64,000 nt of DNA. Source: Dicyema japonicum (Eukaryota; Dicyemida; Rhombozoa; Dicyemidae). The stretch is from NCBI GenBank assembly GCA_011109175.1, contig RDEW01000004.1, positions 1,275,581-1,339,580 of the forward strand, read 5' to 3'. Below the pieces are notes generated by a model. That model had not been told where the DNA came from, did not search any database, and was given only the letters and a program-made list of their open reading frames with translations. Of the stretch, positions 21,673-33,950 are shown piece after piece (within the stretch, counting starts at the first letter, position 1; each line of letters begins with the position of its first letter). Position numbers and translations under genes: made by a program.

Positions 21673-23529
21673 TCAATTAGTACCTAAAGGATTGTACCCT
21701 TCACGCTCACCTTCTCTTGGTTGCCAAGGTTCCTCAGTCACTTTATACTGCCAATTAGAATGAGGGACATACACGTCTCTTATATTCGTAAAATCCAACA
21801 GCGTATGTACAAATTACGATGATTGGGAAGGAGAAAGTGATAACATTCAGGGCTTTTGCTTGCTGTGTCGTCGCAGAATCTGCATAACCAAATTCTACGA
21901 AATTAGACAGGAGGATGGCCTAAAGTCATGCGAAATTAATACAAAAAGACAGATTGGAGATACTAGGAGCCACATGGCTTTCCAATAATAATTGACCTTT
22001 TTGCCCACCATGAACTCCATGTCATAAACAAAGTTTTTCATTCCTAGAATTGGAAAACCGCAAAAACCATAAACGTGTATAACAGCTATTAATTCGGCAA
22101 TTCCTATCCAAAAGAAGGACATTGATAGTCCGTTGTCGATGATATCCAACAGAAAGCGTCCCCCCTTCATTGAGAATTCTCACAACCTGGAAGCACATGG
22201 GAATTCCAAAAATGAAACTTACACTGCAAACTAGCATTCTGAACAAAATGCTTTTTCTGCGGTTCATATTGGGTATCATGTTTTCCAAAGGGTACAGGAG
22301 ACCCTCGGTGATGGTACCCTGAGAATGTTTAACAAGGTCAACCATAGAACCAATTCCAAGCAGAATCATCATTAAAAAAAAAAATGTTGACCATAACTGA
22401 GATATAGGGAGTTTAGATAAACCGGTTGGGTACGCAATGAAGACTAATCCGAATCCTTAGATCAAAACTCACGAACCGACCTTGTTTGACTACTTCGGGG
22501 ACCGTTTTATTCGCAGTGTAAGCCAAATAGCCTGTTATCGAAAAAACGGCAAATCCCACGTAAAAGGAAGTCGCACAATTTAATATGGGGACCAAAACCC
22601 CATCACGAATGGCGTCATATTTGAATTTGTTGTGACTGGACAAACTGATGATCCCCCCAATGGCGATAGAGAGCGAATAAAATATCTGAGATCCAGCATC
22701 TTTCCACACCTGAAATGATTTTTGATTATACACGTGGTTCAGCAAGTTTTTTCACGTTCGGTTTTAGGTAAAAGCTTATTCCGTTTTTGGATCCTGGAAG
22801 TAACGCGGAACGAATGACCAAACAAGACATCATAAAATACGGAAATATCCCGGTAATGTAGGCCACCTTCAATTCAGGAAATCATAAACTTTTCCAAGGG
22901 ATTTAATTGAGGTGGACAAGCAAAGGAAAACGAAAAACCAGGCAAAAAAATATCCAACAATCATGTTGCTCTTAATATGGCCATATACTCCGTACTCGGC
23001 GGTGGATCCCAATATTCTGTTGCTTAGATGTCAAAATGCACAAATACTAGAAAAATTGTTCGGCTTCCATTCCTGGTGTGCAGTTTCTGTTCCAGCTGGC
23101 ATTGCAGAGAGTCCACGGTAGAACTTTTCTCCATGAAAAAAATAAATATTGAAGACAAATGGAAATAATAACGTTGTAGTAGCAACCAAATGCAAACGTA
23201 ATGAGAATACAGCTGTACCCGATCCCTGTGCTAACTAAAGAGACTCACCTCTAAATAGAGGAGCGATATTCCAGCATTTCACGCTATCAAGTCCGGAAAA
23301 CTGTCCGAGGGCGATTTCTACGAAGAATACAGGAATTCCGATCACCGCCAAACTCAGAAAATATGGCAAAAGAAATGCGCCTACGAAAATTTGTAATAAG
23401 TCTACCTCCCCCATTTTTATAGCACAAGTAAGGAAACCGCCAAACGTTGCCCAACCCGACAGCAAACGACAGCAAAGTTAGAATAAACTCTATCTTTCTC
23501 ACCCAAAGCAATCGAGAGTTATAACCCAT
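21673..23529 (-). CDS. SLC6-family sodium-coupled transporter, GABA/amino-acid type
   Basis: Eleven exons with ten introns of 22-25 nt give 539 aa. The ATG lies just before TM1: LWVRKIEF, then [20 protein letters not shown]. Gly replaces the Asp that marks monoamine carriers, so an amino-acid, GABA, taurine or creatine substrate is more likely. Extracellular loop 2 keeps the disulfide pair ([11 protein letters not shown]). TM6 has [14 protein letters not shown] and SHNKF. TM8 has LGIGSMV where family members have LGxDS, so a sodium-site acidic ligand is missing. The gene includes an 11-T run in coding sequence (Phe-Phe-Phe-Leu). The N- and C-tails are short; ending at the TGA after NPLGTN is the simplest model. 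Expected in the plasma membrane. Confidence 0.92.
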
Positions 23530-24163
23530 TTATAACGTTTCTGATTTCCCAATTTATATCTTGAAAACCACAAATTTAGTGTTTAACCATAATTTTATGA
23601 GATAAACACACGATCAATTTGTCTGTACTTACCCACAATGTAGACCAATATTGTATGGGGTAGAAAAAGCATGAGGAACGATATTTTTGGGATTTTAAAG
23701 CATAATCAGTATTTTAGAAATTAGATAACACCACGGCCATATTAGTCTATATAGATTAAAATATAATCCAAAAAGGGGGAGTAGAGTTTACATCCATATT
23801 GAGGGTACGAGGTCTCATCTAGTTAAAAACTGTAAGAAATTTGAATAAAAGACTCTTGTTTGAAACAGGACAAGATTATTCTCGAAGAGCAACTTGAATA
23901 ATCATTCTCTCTTCTTATTTCGTAGACAAGTCAGTATATGTATAATTTTATGTGGTGAGGTGGGTAAACATAACGTCATGTAGTTTCGTTTAGAGTAAAG
24001 AAACAATCAGTACCCGCCCTGACTGCGTGGCTATTCCCCTCAGATGGGGAGCGAGATTCGCTCAAATAGCAGCAGTGCTCACGAAGATTGTCTCCTTATT
24101 TTAATATATTGAAGTTTTAAGGTAAATGATAATTAAAACAAATTAGTATGACCGAACTAAATG
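23530..24163. other. Intergenic region between SLC6 and SDHA genes
   Basis: Mostly AT-rich. 24018-24090 is a SINE-B copy (TGACTGCGTGGCTATTCCCC, GGGAGCGAGATTCGCTC). This is the likely promoter side of the SLC6 gene, but no core element can be assigned by eye. Confidence 0.45.
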
Positions 24164-26323
24164 TTAATATTTGCGGACGAATGGGGCTAAAGTCGGGCAC
24201 TCTTCGTACAACGTCTTATCAATAACAGGTCGATATTTCAAACTAATCTAAACCATAAATAAAAGTCATACCTCCCCCGTATTTTCATCATAGTAGGACA
24301 GCGTGTGCTTCCTCCAATGATCTTCAAATTTACTTGGATGCTGTCCTTCGAGATCCTTAGAATAGTCAAGCTCATCAATTCGGTTCTAAAACAGTAAAAT
24401 CGTGGTCATACTGGATAATCCTCCCGAGAATGGGCTCCACGACTTTCCTTTCTAGCCTCCGCACCATAAATTGTTTGAAGGGAGCAAATCATCAAATTTT
24501 CTAGTTCCAAAGTCTCAATCAGATCAGTATTCCAGATCAGGGTCTTATCGACGACCTACAATGACGAACTCAGTGAACCTTTATGTCATCCTTCAGCGCC
24601 TTACGAAGAACATTGATCTTCTCGATGCCAGCTTGCAAGGTCGGACCATCACGAAAAACGGCCGCATGCTCTTGATTTGCCTTTTGCATTTTCAGACGAA
24701 TTTCGGGCGCTGTGAGAGATCCCTTGGAATTCAAAAGTCGGTCAACATGGTCAATTGAAGCCTGGCCAGCGTCCTAACTTTATATTGACAATTCTGTCAC
24801 CTTGGGTAGATCAGGGACAGCCGAATTGGGTTCCGTCGTTTCCGTGATAGAATTTGCACAGGCACGACCAAACACGACCAGATCAAGCAACGAATTTGCA
24901 CCGAGTCTATTGGCTCCGTGGACATTCGCACAGGCGCCTTCACCACAAGCATACAAACCAGGGATAATAACGTCTCGCCCATCAACGTGATCAACGACCT
25001 GCCCCTTCCAGTTTGTAGGGGTCCCACCCATATTATAGTGCACTGTAGGCAACACGGGAATCGCCTCTTTGCTCACGTCAACCCCCGAGAAAATCATGGC
25101 TGTCTCAGAAATTCCAGGAAGGCGTTGCTCGATCAATTTTTTGTCCAAATGATGGAGTTGTAGTAGCACGTGGTCTTTCTCCGGTCCACAACCTCTATAA
25201 AATTACCTAAATTGACAAACCTCCCAGCTCTGATCTCCATCGTTGCCGAACGAGAAACAACATCCCGGGAAGCCAAATCCTTAGCAGTTGGAGCATAATT
25301 TGGCATGAATCTCTCTCCCTCTGAGTTGACAAGATATCCACCTTCGCCTCTGACTCCCTCGGTGATCAAGCAGCCGGCGCCATAAATCCCTAAGATCTCA
25401 GTTTCTCAGAATACCAGTTGGATGGAACTGCACAAACTCCATATCTTGTCCAGGGACTCCACTACGTGCTGCTATTCCCAATCCATCCCCAGTACAGGCG
25501 TGAGCCCCCGTACATGAGAAATATGATCTCCCGTAGCCTCTAATACCCGTAAATATGAGCTACTGCCCAGTTGCCAAGACTGTGTTGGGGGCGTTGAATC
25601 TGTGGAAAGTCCCGTCCTCCAGACATAGAGCTATTACTCCGCGGCACGCTCCGTTGACCATCATCAAATCAAGTGCAAAATATTCCACAAAGTATTTAGT
25701 CTCATAAAATAATGACTAAAGTGAAAATCAAGTATTACTCTTCCGTATAACGTGTGGAGCATAGAATGACCAGTTCTGTCAGCCACAGCACAGCACCGAT
25801 GGGCTTGACCCCCTTTTCCATAGTTTATGCTTTGTCCACCGAAGGCTCGTTGATAAATCTTTCCGTTTTCAAGTCGACTGAAAGGCATTCCGTAGTTTTC
25901 CAGTTCCAACACGACCTTAGGGGCTTCTTTAGTCATGTAAGAGATAGCATCCTGATCACCTAGCCAGTCAGATCCTTTCACAGTATCATAAAAGTGGTAT
26001 TTCCAGTCGTCTTCCTCCATGTTGCTCAGAGCCGCGTTGATGCCTCCCTGGGAATATGTGGAAATAAAACCTGGGCAGCAACGGTGTGAGAGCGAGTTGG
26101 AAACAGTTTTGTAACACAGGCGACCTTATAACCTTTGCTTGCTAATCCAAAGGCTGCTCGCAACCCCGAACCGCCCGCGCCGACAACTACGGCGTCGTAC
26201 TTGTGGTCCACAACCTTGTACTGTCCAGTTGTTAAGGTACGTTGTTGTTTTAAAAAAAGGCTCCTTAAATTCGCGTAAAGAACCCTCTATAAAATTAATC
26301 TTTGTTGATACGGAGGCAAGCAT
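24164..26323 (-). CDS. SDHA: Succinate dehydrogenase flavoprotein subunit, mitochondrial
   Basis: Eleven exons with ten introns (23-27 nt) give 637 aa (human 664). The first exon is only 12 nt. The N-terminus [20 protein letters not shown] is a typical Arg-rich mitochondrial presequence. Then come the FAD dinucleotide fold ([13 protein letters not shown], about 37-49), the covalent-flavin histidine in [10 protein letters not shown] (about 69-78), [55 protein letters not shown] and the C-terminal [18 protein letters not shown]. It oxidises succinate to fumarate in the TCA cycle and passes electrons to SDHB in complex II on the inner membrane. All expected catalytic blocks are intact. One intron (25540-25563) is ambiguous: GT..AG of 24 nt adds one Gln in ATGGYG, while a GC..AG intron of 27 nt restores it. 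Confidence 0.97.
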
Positions 26324-26481
26324 AAGAAAATTGATATTTAAATTTTTATGATTAAAAATTTATTATTAAATTTTATGATAAAGCTTAACTATTAATTATG
26401 CTAACAAATATCAGTTGTTTTTTAAATTAGGTCATTTTGGTCCCGCGTCAGATCATTTACGATGTTAAATTTAAATTAAAT

Positions 26482-26703
26482 TTATTGAACCAGAAAACAC
26501 CTCATAGCCAAAATGAAAAAATTCAGGTGATCCCGACCTCCCTCAGCATTCTTCGCATACTCGTACTTGAAGAATGTGCAATCCAGGGAGTACTTCTCTG
26601 GATGGTTGTTGACTAATAGTCTTTTTGGATATAATTTAGGATTATATCTAGCACTACCTGAGTTTGTGAACCACATGACGCACGCTAGCAATTCAAGCTT
26701 CAT
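26482..26703 (-). CDS. Hypothetical 73-aa ORF upstream of SDHA
   Basis: Open frame starting MKLELLACVMWFTN with no recognised domain. The first 14 codons overlap sequence that is repeated after the N at 27659 and contain GCGTCATGTGGTTCAC, the head of SINE-A, so part of the frame may be repeat-derived. Composition downstream is plausible for protein but support is weak. Confidence 0.25.
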   Translation of the reverse strand: MKLELLACVMWFTNSGSARYNPKLYPKRLLVNNHPEKYSLDCTFFKYEYAKNAEGGRDHLNFFILAMRCFLVQ

Positions 26704-26879
26704 GGAGCTAAGGGGAATAGGAGGAACAAAAAAACGAATAAAAAATCTTCAATTTAAGTAGCTATATAGAACCACACTAATTTAATTTCTTAATATTATT
26801 AAAAATTGTTTATTTTTAAAAACATTGTTGTTAGATTTGAATAAATAAACTTAAACATTAATAAATTAATTGGAAAACT

Positions 26880-27480
26880 AATTCTCGATCAGATTAAACC
26901 TTATCTCCCAGACGTATCATTCCAACCTGACTTTAAGAAGGCCCGTTCCACAACTACCCAGCTTACTTGCTTGACAAAATTCATCAAGGAAGAACTTCAA
27001 CGCAAACCTCGTCATCAAAAGACCATTATGTGTTCCATTGACATAAAGAAGGCTTTTTACTCAACACCGAGGAAACTCTCACTAGGAAGATTTGTGGCTT
27101 TAACATTCCGAACAACCTAACTTCCTCACCGGACGAAGAGGAAGAGTAATCTCCAATTCCACATCTTCAGTCACCAAATATCTGCCGAACGGGGTCCCGC
27201 AAAAATCTCCCTCTATCCGATTCTCTTCAACCTATTCATGAGCGACATACCTTCCTACAGTTGCGACGATACCCTATTCCTTGTTTACACCGACGACTTA
27301 ATCCTGGGAACAAGATATTAGTGCATCCACACAGCTGTTACCCATTTACAAGATTCACTGGATAACCTGAACTGTTGGCTTACGAGAAACCAACTACACA
27401 CAAGTCCTTAAAAGTCGTGCTCTATGATCTTTACTTCCAATTGAAGATTGACCAACTCGACGCCTTCATTGACTCTAAGT
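26880..27480 (+). mobile_element. LINE reverse transcriptase fragment
   Basis: Broken plus frames show KARSTTTQLTCLTKF, motif A SIDIKKAFYSTPRK, LFNLFMSDIPS and motif C LVYTDDLILGT. They resemble the 0.3-3.2 kb LINE (KKDRSTTSFLTSL, LDVHKAFDS), so probably the same Jockey-like family. Confidence 0.75.
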
Positions 27481-27659
27481 AGGATAACAACTTCCTTCAC
27501 AATTTCAACAAAAATATTGGAGGTCACATATGAACCACTAATGACCTTTATTTTTTATTATTATTAAAAAGCACTCCCGAGAAAACAAAAATTAATTAAG
27601 TTTCCCTTATGCGGTATTCCCAATCATCCGTTCCGTCGACCATGATCCTCTTTGCGCGN

Positions 27660-28026
27660 TGAGTTTGTGAACCACATGACGCACGCTAGCAATTCAAGCT
27701 TCATGGAGCTAAGGGGAATAGGAGGAACAAAAAAAACGAATAAAAAATCTTCAATTTAAGTAGCTATATAGGACCACACTAACTTAATTTCTTAATATTA
27801 TTAAAAATTGTTTATTTTTAATAATATTGTTGTTAGATTTGAATAAATAAACTTAAACATTAATAAATTAATTGGAAAAAAACTAATTCTCGATCAGATT
27901 AAACCTTACCTCCCAGACGTATCATTCCAACATGACTTTAAGAAGGCCCGTTCCACAACTACCCAGCTTACTTGCTTGACAAAATTCATCAAGGAAGGAC
28001 TTCAACGCAAACCTCGGCATCAAAAA
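27660..28026 (+). repeat. Near-copy of 26659-27026 after an N
   Basis: From the N at 27659 the sequence repeats 26659-27026 with scattered substitutions and small indels and then diverges. It includes a second copy of the LINE start of RT. Confidence 0.8.
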
Positions 28027-28069
28027 TTTCTCCGTTTCTTGAAGAAACTGAGACAGATAGCTACACTAA

Positions 28070-28180
28070 AATGTAAATGAGACTCGGTGGCTTTTCCATT
28101 TGATCTCTGTCAAGATCGTGAGAGGCAACCCAAAGTCTATTATGTCGGCGGGGGTCATTTTTGATTGATTTTTTGGTTAA
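28070..28180 (-). repeat. SINE-C copy, inverted
   Basis: GAGACTCGGTGGCTTTTCCA, GAGAGGCAAC and GTCGGCGGGGGTCATTTTTG are the reverse complement of blocks at 31870-31995. Confidence 0.5.
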
Positions 28181-28329
28181 TAAATCATTTAGACAGGAGA
28201 TTTGATTTACAACTAATGCAGCACACTTTTAATTTAAAAACAGTTTTTTGCATCAAATTGTTCGTATAAGAATTATGTCAAGCTAACATACTTATTCATC
28301 AACTTTTGGAATGTGATAGACCTTACTAG

Positions 28330-30320
28330 TTGAGGAAAAGTCAAAGCATGTTTAACGAACTACTTGAACTCGTATTCAATACTCGGTACAACAAATCGTT
28401 TGTATAGGTTTTCGTCCTACGTCCACATGGACTCGAATGAAACAAGAGAACTCACAAATCAAAGAATATAGAAAAAAATCAAGATTTTATACGGCCAAAC
28501 ATTCAACCTTAATAGTGAAATTACAGAGTTAATCAACAAGAGGAAATTAGACCAATGGAACAATTTCTTTACAAAAATTAACCACCGAACAAAACTAAAG
28601 GATTTTTTGGGAACTTTATGTGGAATTCAGTCGAAACAAATCGTGTGGAGACAACCCACGACACCAGTATTGACAGAATTAAACACCACGTGATTTCACT
28701 CATCAGACAGATATCATAATTGACCACTACGAAAAAGTGAGTCATATGAACAAATGCTCCTGTCATGCAAAACGTTCAAACTCCTCAAGGAAATCCGATT
28801 GCAATCAGTCCGTCTGATGTCGACAAACTCATAAAAAACTCTTCTGCCAAAGGGCTTGATGGAATTTGCATTCTGTATTTATAGCACCTCAAGGCAATAA
28901 CAAACATAATTTCTCTGTCCATCAATTTGAAAATATCATCTGACAGCATGCCGGATTTGCATTTATCATAAAGGTTTGCATTCATAGGCCAGTTGATATT
29001 GATTACCGATTTGAGCAGAACTCTGTGGAAAGAGTTAAGACGGTCCATTGCTTAGAGATTCCCCAAGTCCCAGAGTCGTATGTTAGTAGCCACAGCAGAC
29101 GTTACCTTTGATAGCTGAAATCAATGTCAATCATTGTCAAAAAATAACTTCGTTACCTGAAGACAAGTTCTGGAACGCTGGAACGAATCAGGATCAANAT
29201 GTTAGTAGCCACGTTACCTTTGATAGCTGAAATCAATGTCAAAAAATAACTTCGTTACCTGAAGACAAGTTCTGGAACGCTGGAACGAATCAGGATCAAG
29301 GAGTTAGTTGGCTACCCTTTATCTGGAATAAATTTATATCCGATTTAAGCCACACCAATGATTCTGGGAGTGGCGCTTATATTTACAGAACATGTCTGTT
29401 ACTCACGAAATGAGAATCCTGAAGATGATCTCAAAACCTCTCTAAAGGAACGCTGGGCTCCTTTCCGCTGGCTCCTTTTTACAACCGGCATTAATTTACG
29501 TCAGTGAATCGTGGTCGATGGCAATTTCCAGCTCTACTCTTCTGAAACTGTCCACAATCCAGGAATCCGCCAAAAGATTAATTTGCCGAAACTTTTTGTT
29601 TGCCTCTCTGAAAGCAGTTTTACTCTTCTGAAACTGTCCACAATCCAGGAATCCGCCAAAAGATTAATTTGCCGAAACTTTTTGTTTGCCTCTCTGAAAG
29701 CAGTTTTTATTGGACAGAGGATGATGAGGGAAGCTACTCTGCCTAACAGCCCCCTTTGTAAAGCCATGAACAAATATCTTAAAAACAGTCCTCGAAACGA
29801 GATAAAACATGTCCTCTCTAGGATACAAGAGGACGTTTTCCGTCATACATTTAATGGTAGAGTTAGAGCAAATACGTCTAAACTAACATTATCTATCTGA
29901 AAACTACATGTTTATGCACAACACTGGGGAGGGTGACAAAAGACTCTACTGAACTGTATGACTTTTACTTTCAGATCAATAAGACTGGAAATAACGGAAT
30001 CTTCTAGAGACTGTTCGGACATATTTTAAGGCGGATTTAACCTCACAATCGAATATAGCAATGGAAGGGTATTATGCTCGGCAGGAAGGATGTTTTTTGT
30101 GGAAGGTCGAAAGCAACTCTTCAGTTGTCATAGGAAATGACCTGAAAACACTGATAAGGAATTGAGATCCCCAGATGACCAAGACTTATTGATCTGGGAT
30201 AGGAAGAGATTGACATCTAAAACTGTGTCCTCTGCCCCACATGGGGGTATTATGGGTCTCATGAAGGTGCTATGCAGTCTGTGTCCAGCCACTAAACTTC
30301 ACTACAAAACATGTTAAATC
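28330..30320 (+). mobile_element. LINE remnant, RT to 3' end
   Basis: Plus frames include a linker-like segment (WNNFFTKINHRTKLKDFLG), RT0 NSSAKGLDGICILYL at about 28830 and a thumb segment ALIYVSESWSMAISSSTLLK near 29500. The downstream frame 29511-29900 continues to a Cys-containing 3' end at about 30240. Internal direct repeats lie at 29079-29299 (around an N) and 29535-29706 (86-bp units). Jockey-like by motif order. Confidence 0.7.
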
Positions 30321-31288
30321 CAAGATTTTCTTCCTCGATAATTTGTATAAGTTACTATCCTTAGTAGAAATGAAAACATTAAGTGTACTATGGTTCTGTC
30401 ATAAAGCACTAGGGTTGCATCACCAGCTCCACCTTCCGACTAATCACTAAAACATTTGGATTCTCAATTTAAGTTTTTTTTGAAACCTTTCAAGTCATTT
30501 TTTTAGTTTTAAAGTTACCCAGGATTATGCCTTTATTCTTGAGTGAGTAACCATCAGCTTTAAATTCAGCCAGATCTCATATTTTAAGATGTTACCCCCA
30601 CGATAGCAATAGTGATCAACTTGGAGATACCACTGGATTCTCTGACGTCATGACTTGTGAGTTTACTCAGACTTTCTACTATACCTTGATTTGTCCTGAC
30701 AGTAATTGTGGATAACAACCGATTCTTCAAAGCAAATTTGGTTTCTAACGTTCTTATAATTAAATATTCAAACTACTCTGTTTGTCTTCCATGTTTGTCT
30801 CGAGGGCGTTTATGTGACTTCCGAATAACTAGAAAAATATTTAAATAAATGACGAAAATAATTAATTCTGGCGAAATCGGCATTGTCGTTCAAATAAGGG
30901 TATTTTAATATCTAAAAGAAACTTCAATTAGTGCCCTCGACAAAATGAGACCGTTACATATTTCAACATTCGAAACAGTACTTTTGTCTTTCAACTTCCG
31001 TGATAGACCAGACCAGTAATTGGCAAAACAAGGTAAAGAACCCATAACTTACTGACATTATTGTACAAATGTCAAATATTACTGATATCTAGCAACAAAT
31101 GTCAAATATACTAATTAAGTTCCCACATGTGCCGCATACGAGACGGTAGTTCACCCAATAAAATTATTAAATTCCAATAGTGGTGAGATACTGGATGATT
31201 CAGTCAATAGGGCGGAAATAATATGATTTTTAGGACATTTTTAAAACAAAATATTACAATTAGGACATCTTAAGAAAAAATAGGACAA
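30321..31288. other. No gene seen
   Basis: AT-rich sequence with only short interrupted frames on both strands and no repeat that I could match inside the window. Confidence 0.5.
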
Positions 31289-31548
31289 TTATATCATTTT
31301 TTTATTTTTCATTGCAGACGAACGTTGTGCTACTTCATGAAGTTCAATGAGGGGGCCGGTGTAGTATTTTATTATCATCAAGTAATAAAATAATTTTCAA
31401 TATCCCCCTTTACAGAAAATTATATCATTTTTTTATTTTTCATTGCAGACGAACGTTGTGCTACTTCATGAAGTTCAATGAGGGGGCCGGTGTAGTATTT
31501 TATTATCATCAAGTAATAAAATAATTTTCAATATCCCCCTTTACAGAA
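31289..31548 (+). repeat. Tandem duplication, two 131-bp units
   Basis: Two copies of a 131-bp unit appear identical by eye, each with TTGCAGACGAACGTTGTGCT and GAGGGGGCCGGTGTAG. Identity implies either a very recent event or an assembly artefact. No coding content recognised. Confidence 0.85.
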
Positions 31549-31859
31549 ATAGAACTGATTTTTTCAAAATAGATTTTTGCCATTGATGTTTCGTAATTTC
31601 AAAAAGTTCATGAAACAAATTTTCATTCACTATTGACCGCCTTACATTGGCAAAAAAATCCCTTCGTCTTCAAAAATTATTCACTGTCATTTATTACAAT
31701 GAGATTTTCGGATTAATAAAATGGCGCTTTAAGGAACTCCCCCGTCTTGTGATAAATCTCACACGTATTCTGCGCTTATCAATTTCAAAAGAGAAATGTT
31801 CATTTTTCAATTAAGTCGTTAAAAGTGTGATATTTTTGACATGAAAAATTTATTTTCAA

Positions 31860-31995
31860 AAACACAAAAATTAATCAAAAATGATCCCCGCCGACTTAAT
31901 CGACGTTGAGTTGCCTCTTGCGATCGCAACAGAGATCTACTGGAGAAGCCACCGAGTCTCACGTACGTCGTGGTTTTTTACTGTAGCTAGGCGTC
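31860..31995 (+). repeat. SINE-C copy
   Basis: Blocks CTACTGGAGAAGCCACCGAG, GTCTCACGTACG and ACTGTAGCTAGGCGTCCAAG follow the order of the 10.1 and 62.6 kb copies. 31549-31859 and 31996-32251 are AT-rich with nothing recognised. Confidence 0.5.
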
Positions 31996-32251
31996 CAAGT
32001 TTATGAAATGAAACGATTTTTTTGACAATATATTCATTGCACAATTTTAAAAAAATGAAAAAAACAAGTAATATGAAAAATTTTATTATTTTCATTTTTC
32101 AATATCTTACAGCCTTCATCATATAAATTATATCAAATTTGAAATTTTATAAAAAACTTGTCTAATTTTTTAATTATATAATTTATTTTATTTTATTGAA
32201 CCAAAAAACCTACCGGTATATCCAAATAACAAGAAAAAGGTTTGAATTTTC

Positions 32252-32385
32252 TCGTGGCATCATGTGGTTCACCTTTTGTGGTGACGCTCAGTGTAATAAT
32301 ACACCAAAAAGAACCATTTGCTCTTCCCCATCCAGACTCTTTATGCCTGGATGGTATACCTCAAATAAATAAATAAATAACAAGA
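32252..32385 (+). repeat. SINE-A copy
   Basis: GGCATCATGTGGTTCACC, GGTGACGCTCAGTG and AAAAAGAACCATTTGCTCT in family order, ending near AAATAAATAAATAA. 32386-32573 holds a minus-strand frame ending ..LMKEAGIT, related to the REP-D tail. Confidence 0.6.
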
Positions 32386-32573
32386 AAAAGGTGATTCCAG
32401 CCTCTTTCATCAGTTTCAGCATCTTTTTCGGTGTTCCGACTGCGTTCCTGCACACTTCCGATATGAAAGAAGTCCGCATACTCAAGTCCTTCGCAGGGGC
32501 ACTGTTCCAGTCGCCTCTACCATATTTTTTAGATTTCTTGGCAGAATTTTCACTCGGGAATATTTCCTTAGTA

Positions 32574-33128
32574 CAGTGGTTTCCAACCTTTTGAGAGCAC
32601 GGAACCCTATCGACATTTTTCATGTCAATAATGTTCGGATTCTTATTTTTCGCAATAAGAACAAAGCCTTTAAATTGCCCAGTCAATGTTTTTCGTTTAT
32701 TTTGATTTTTTTGTAAAATGGGATGCTTTTACTTTATTCTGGTCCAAATTCCGCATAAAATATTTTTCTGAAAGTTCTGGGGGCTTGGTTGAGAAATAAC
32801 GTCCAAGTTTTGTTGGAGCTATAACACTATTCGCAAGTTTTTCACCGCAAACAGCACAAAGTAATAAAGGGCAATCCATGTCCCCAGTGTGAAACCAAAG
32901 GCAATATAACTTTCTCGATACGATCGAACTTTTAGATATGCACTGTCACAAGATTCTTCTGAAAAAAATAATTAAAAAAATTTTTGGAACTTCGCAGAAC
33001 CCCTAGATTATTTCGCGGAACCCAGGTTGCACTTTCACAAGACTCTTTTGAAAAAAAGAATTAAAAAAATTTTTGGAACTTCGCAGAACCCCTAGATTAT
33101 TTCGCGGAACCCAGGTTGGGAACCGCCG
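32574..33128 (-). mobile_element. hAT transposon remnant with BED finger
   Basis: Left end CAGTGGTTTCCAACCTTTTG and right end CCAGGTTGGGAACCGCCG are imperfect inverted repeats. A minus frame at 32697-32879 keeps a BED-type finger (LCAVCGEKLANSVIAPTKLG, then KPPELSEKYF), and another fragment nearer the left end reads FKGFVLIAKNKNP. The right end is partly duplicated in tandem (unit about 89 bp). The 8-bp target duplication is no longer clear. Confidence 0.75.
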
Positions 33129-33339
33129 CCTAGTAGGTTTGCTGCCTTTATTTGAATGTTGCATATAATCGAATGTACTGAATTTATAGTTGTTTTCAAA
33201 TGTATAAAATCTCTGTTTTACAAATTGTTTCGACAATTACATTTTTTACATTTAAATTATTTACCAGTAAATGTTACTTTCATCAATAATTAATAGAATA
33301 CTCATTCGACTTTTATGGAAACAGAAGACTTTCAACGTA

Positions 33340-33950
33340 GGGTTCGATTCTTCCCCTCACGTTGGTACTTGGCTGAACGCGTTCCCATCATCGTCAATCG
33401 GTTCCCTTCTTTAACAGAACGCCCTCCGGAATGGGATTTCTCTCCGTCTCGGGATCGACCTGTGACAGCCTCATACATGCCGTTGTGGATCTGTTGTGGA
33501 CTGCAAATGACTTCACCAGATCTATTGCCGTCTCAACAGAGACCGGTTCCCGACGCATACAGCCACAAAAGGGGTTAAGAAGCGCTTTCTTGAGGCGTCT
33601 GGTTTTCCGTCGTCTCTGGAACCGGTGGACCTGGATCATAAAGATGGAAAGCACCAAGACGTACCGACACCTTTTCCTAGTCGAGACTTGCTGATTCCGC
33701 GTTGAAAGTTGGGGAGGCTGTTCAGCCTCTCCACAAGATTCCATGTTCAGCCCTTTGTTGTCCTAAGACGGTCTATTTTCTAAGATCGCTTGGGACAATG
33801 ATTTCGAAAGTTAGCAACGAACATCGGGAAACCGAATGGTTGTTCCAAAGGATTTCTCTGGCAGTTGTCAGGGGAAACAGCCATTCCATTCTATCTGATA
33901 GATTGTCTTGTTTCGCAATAAATTGTTTTCTTACAAAAAATTAAAAAGAA
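33340..33950 (+). mobile_element. LINE-C family, C-terminal fragment
   Basis: Shifted plus frames give NGISLRLGIDL, QPHTCRCGSVVD, KKRFLEASGFPSSLEPVDL and a decayed tail near 33840 (the VET..QRIS..RGN region). It matches the 5.7-6.4 kb and 42.2 kb copies. Dead. Confidence 0.7.

Noticed and set aside
22370-22390. Possible frameshift in the SLC6 gene at a T11 run
   Set aside because: With 11 T the frame continues correctly as Phe-Phe-Phe-Leu into TM8, and the total spliced length is divisible by three.
26211-26323. A second short intron in the SDHA N-terminus (GTACC..GACAG)
   Set aside because: Removing it breaks the frame; read as coding it completes a good mitochondrial presequence.
33325-33360. 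GGGTTCGATTC resembling a tRNA T-arm
   Set aside because: Upstream bases do not fold into D and anticodon arms.
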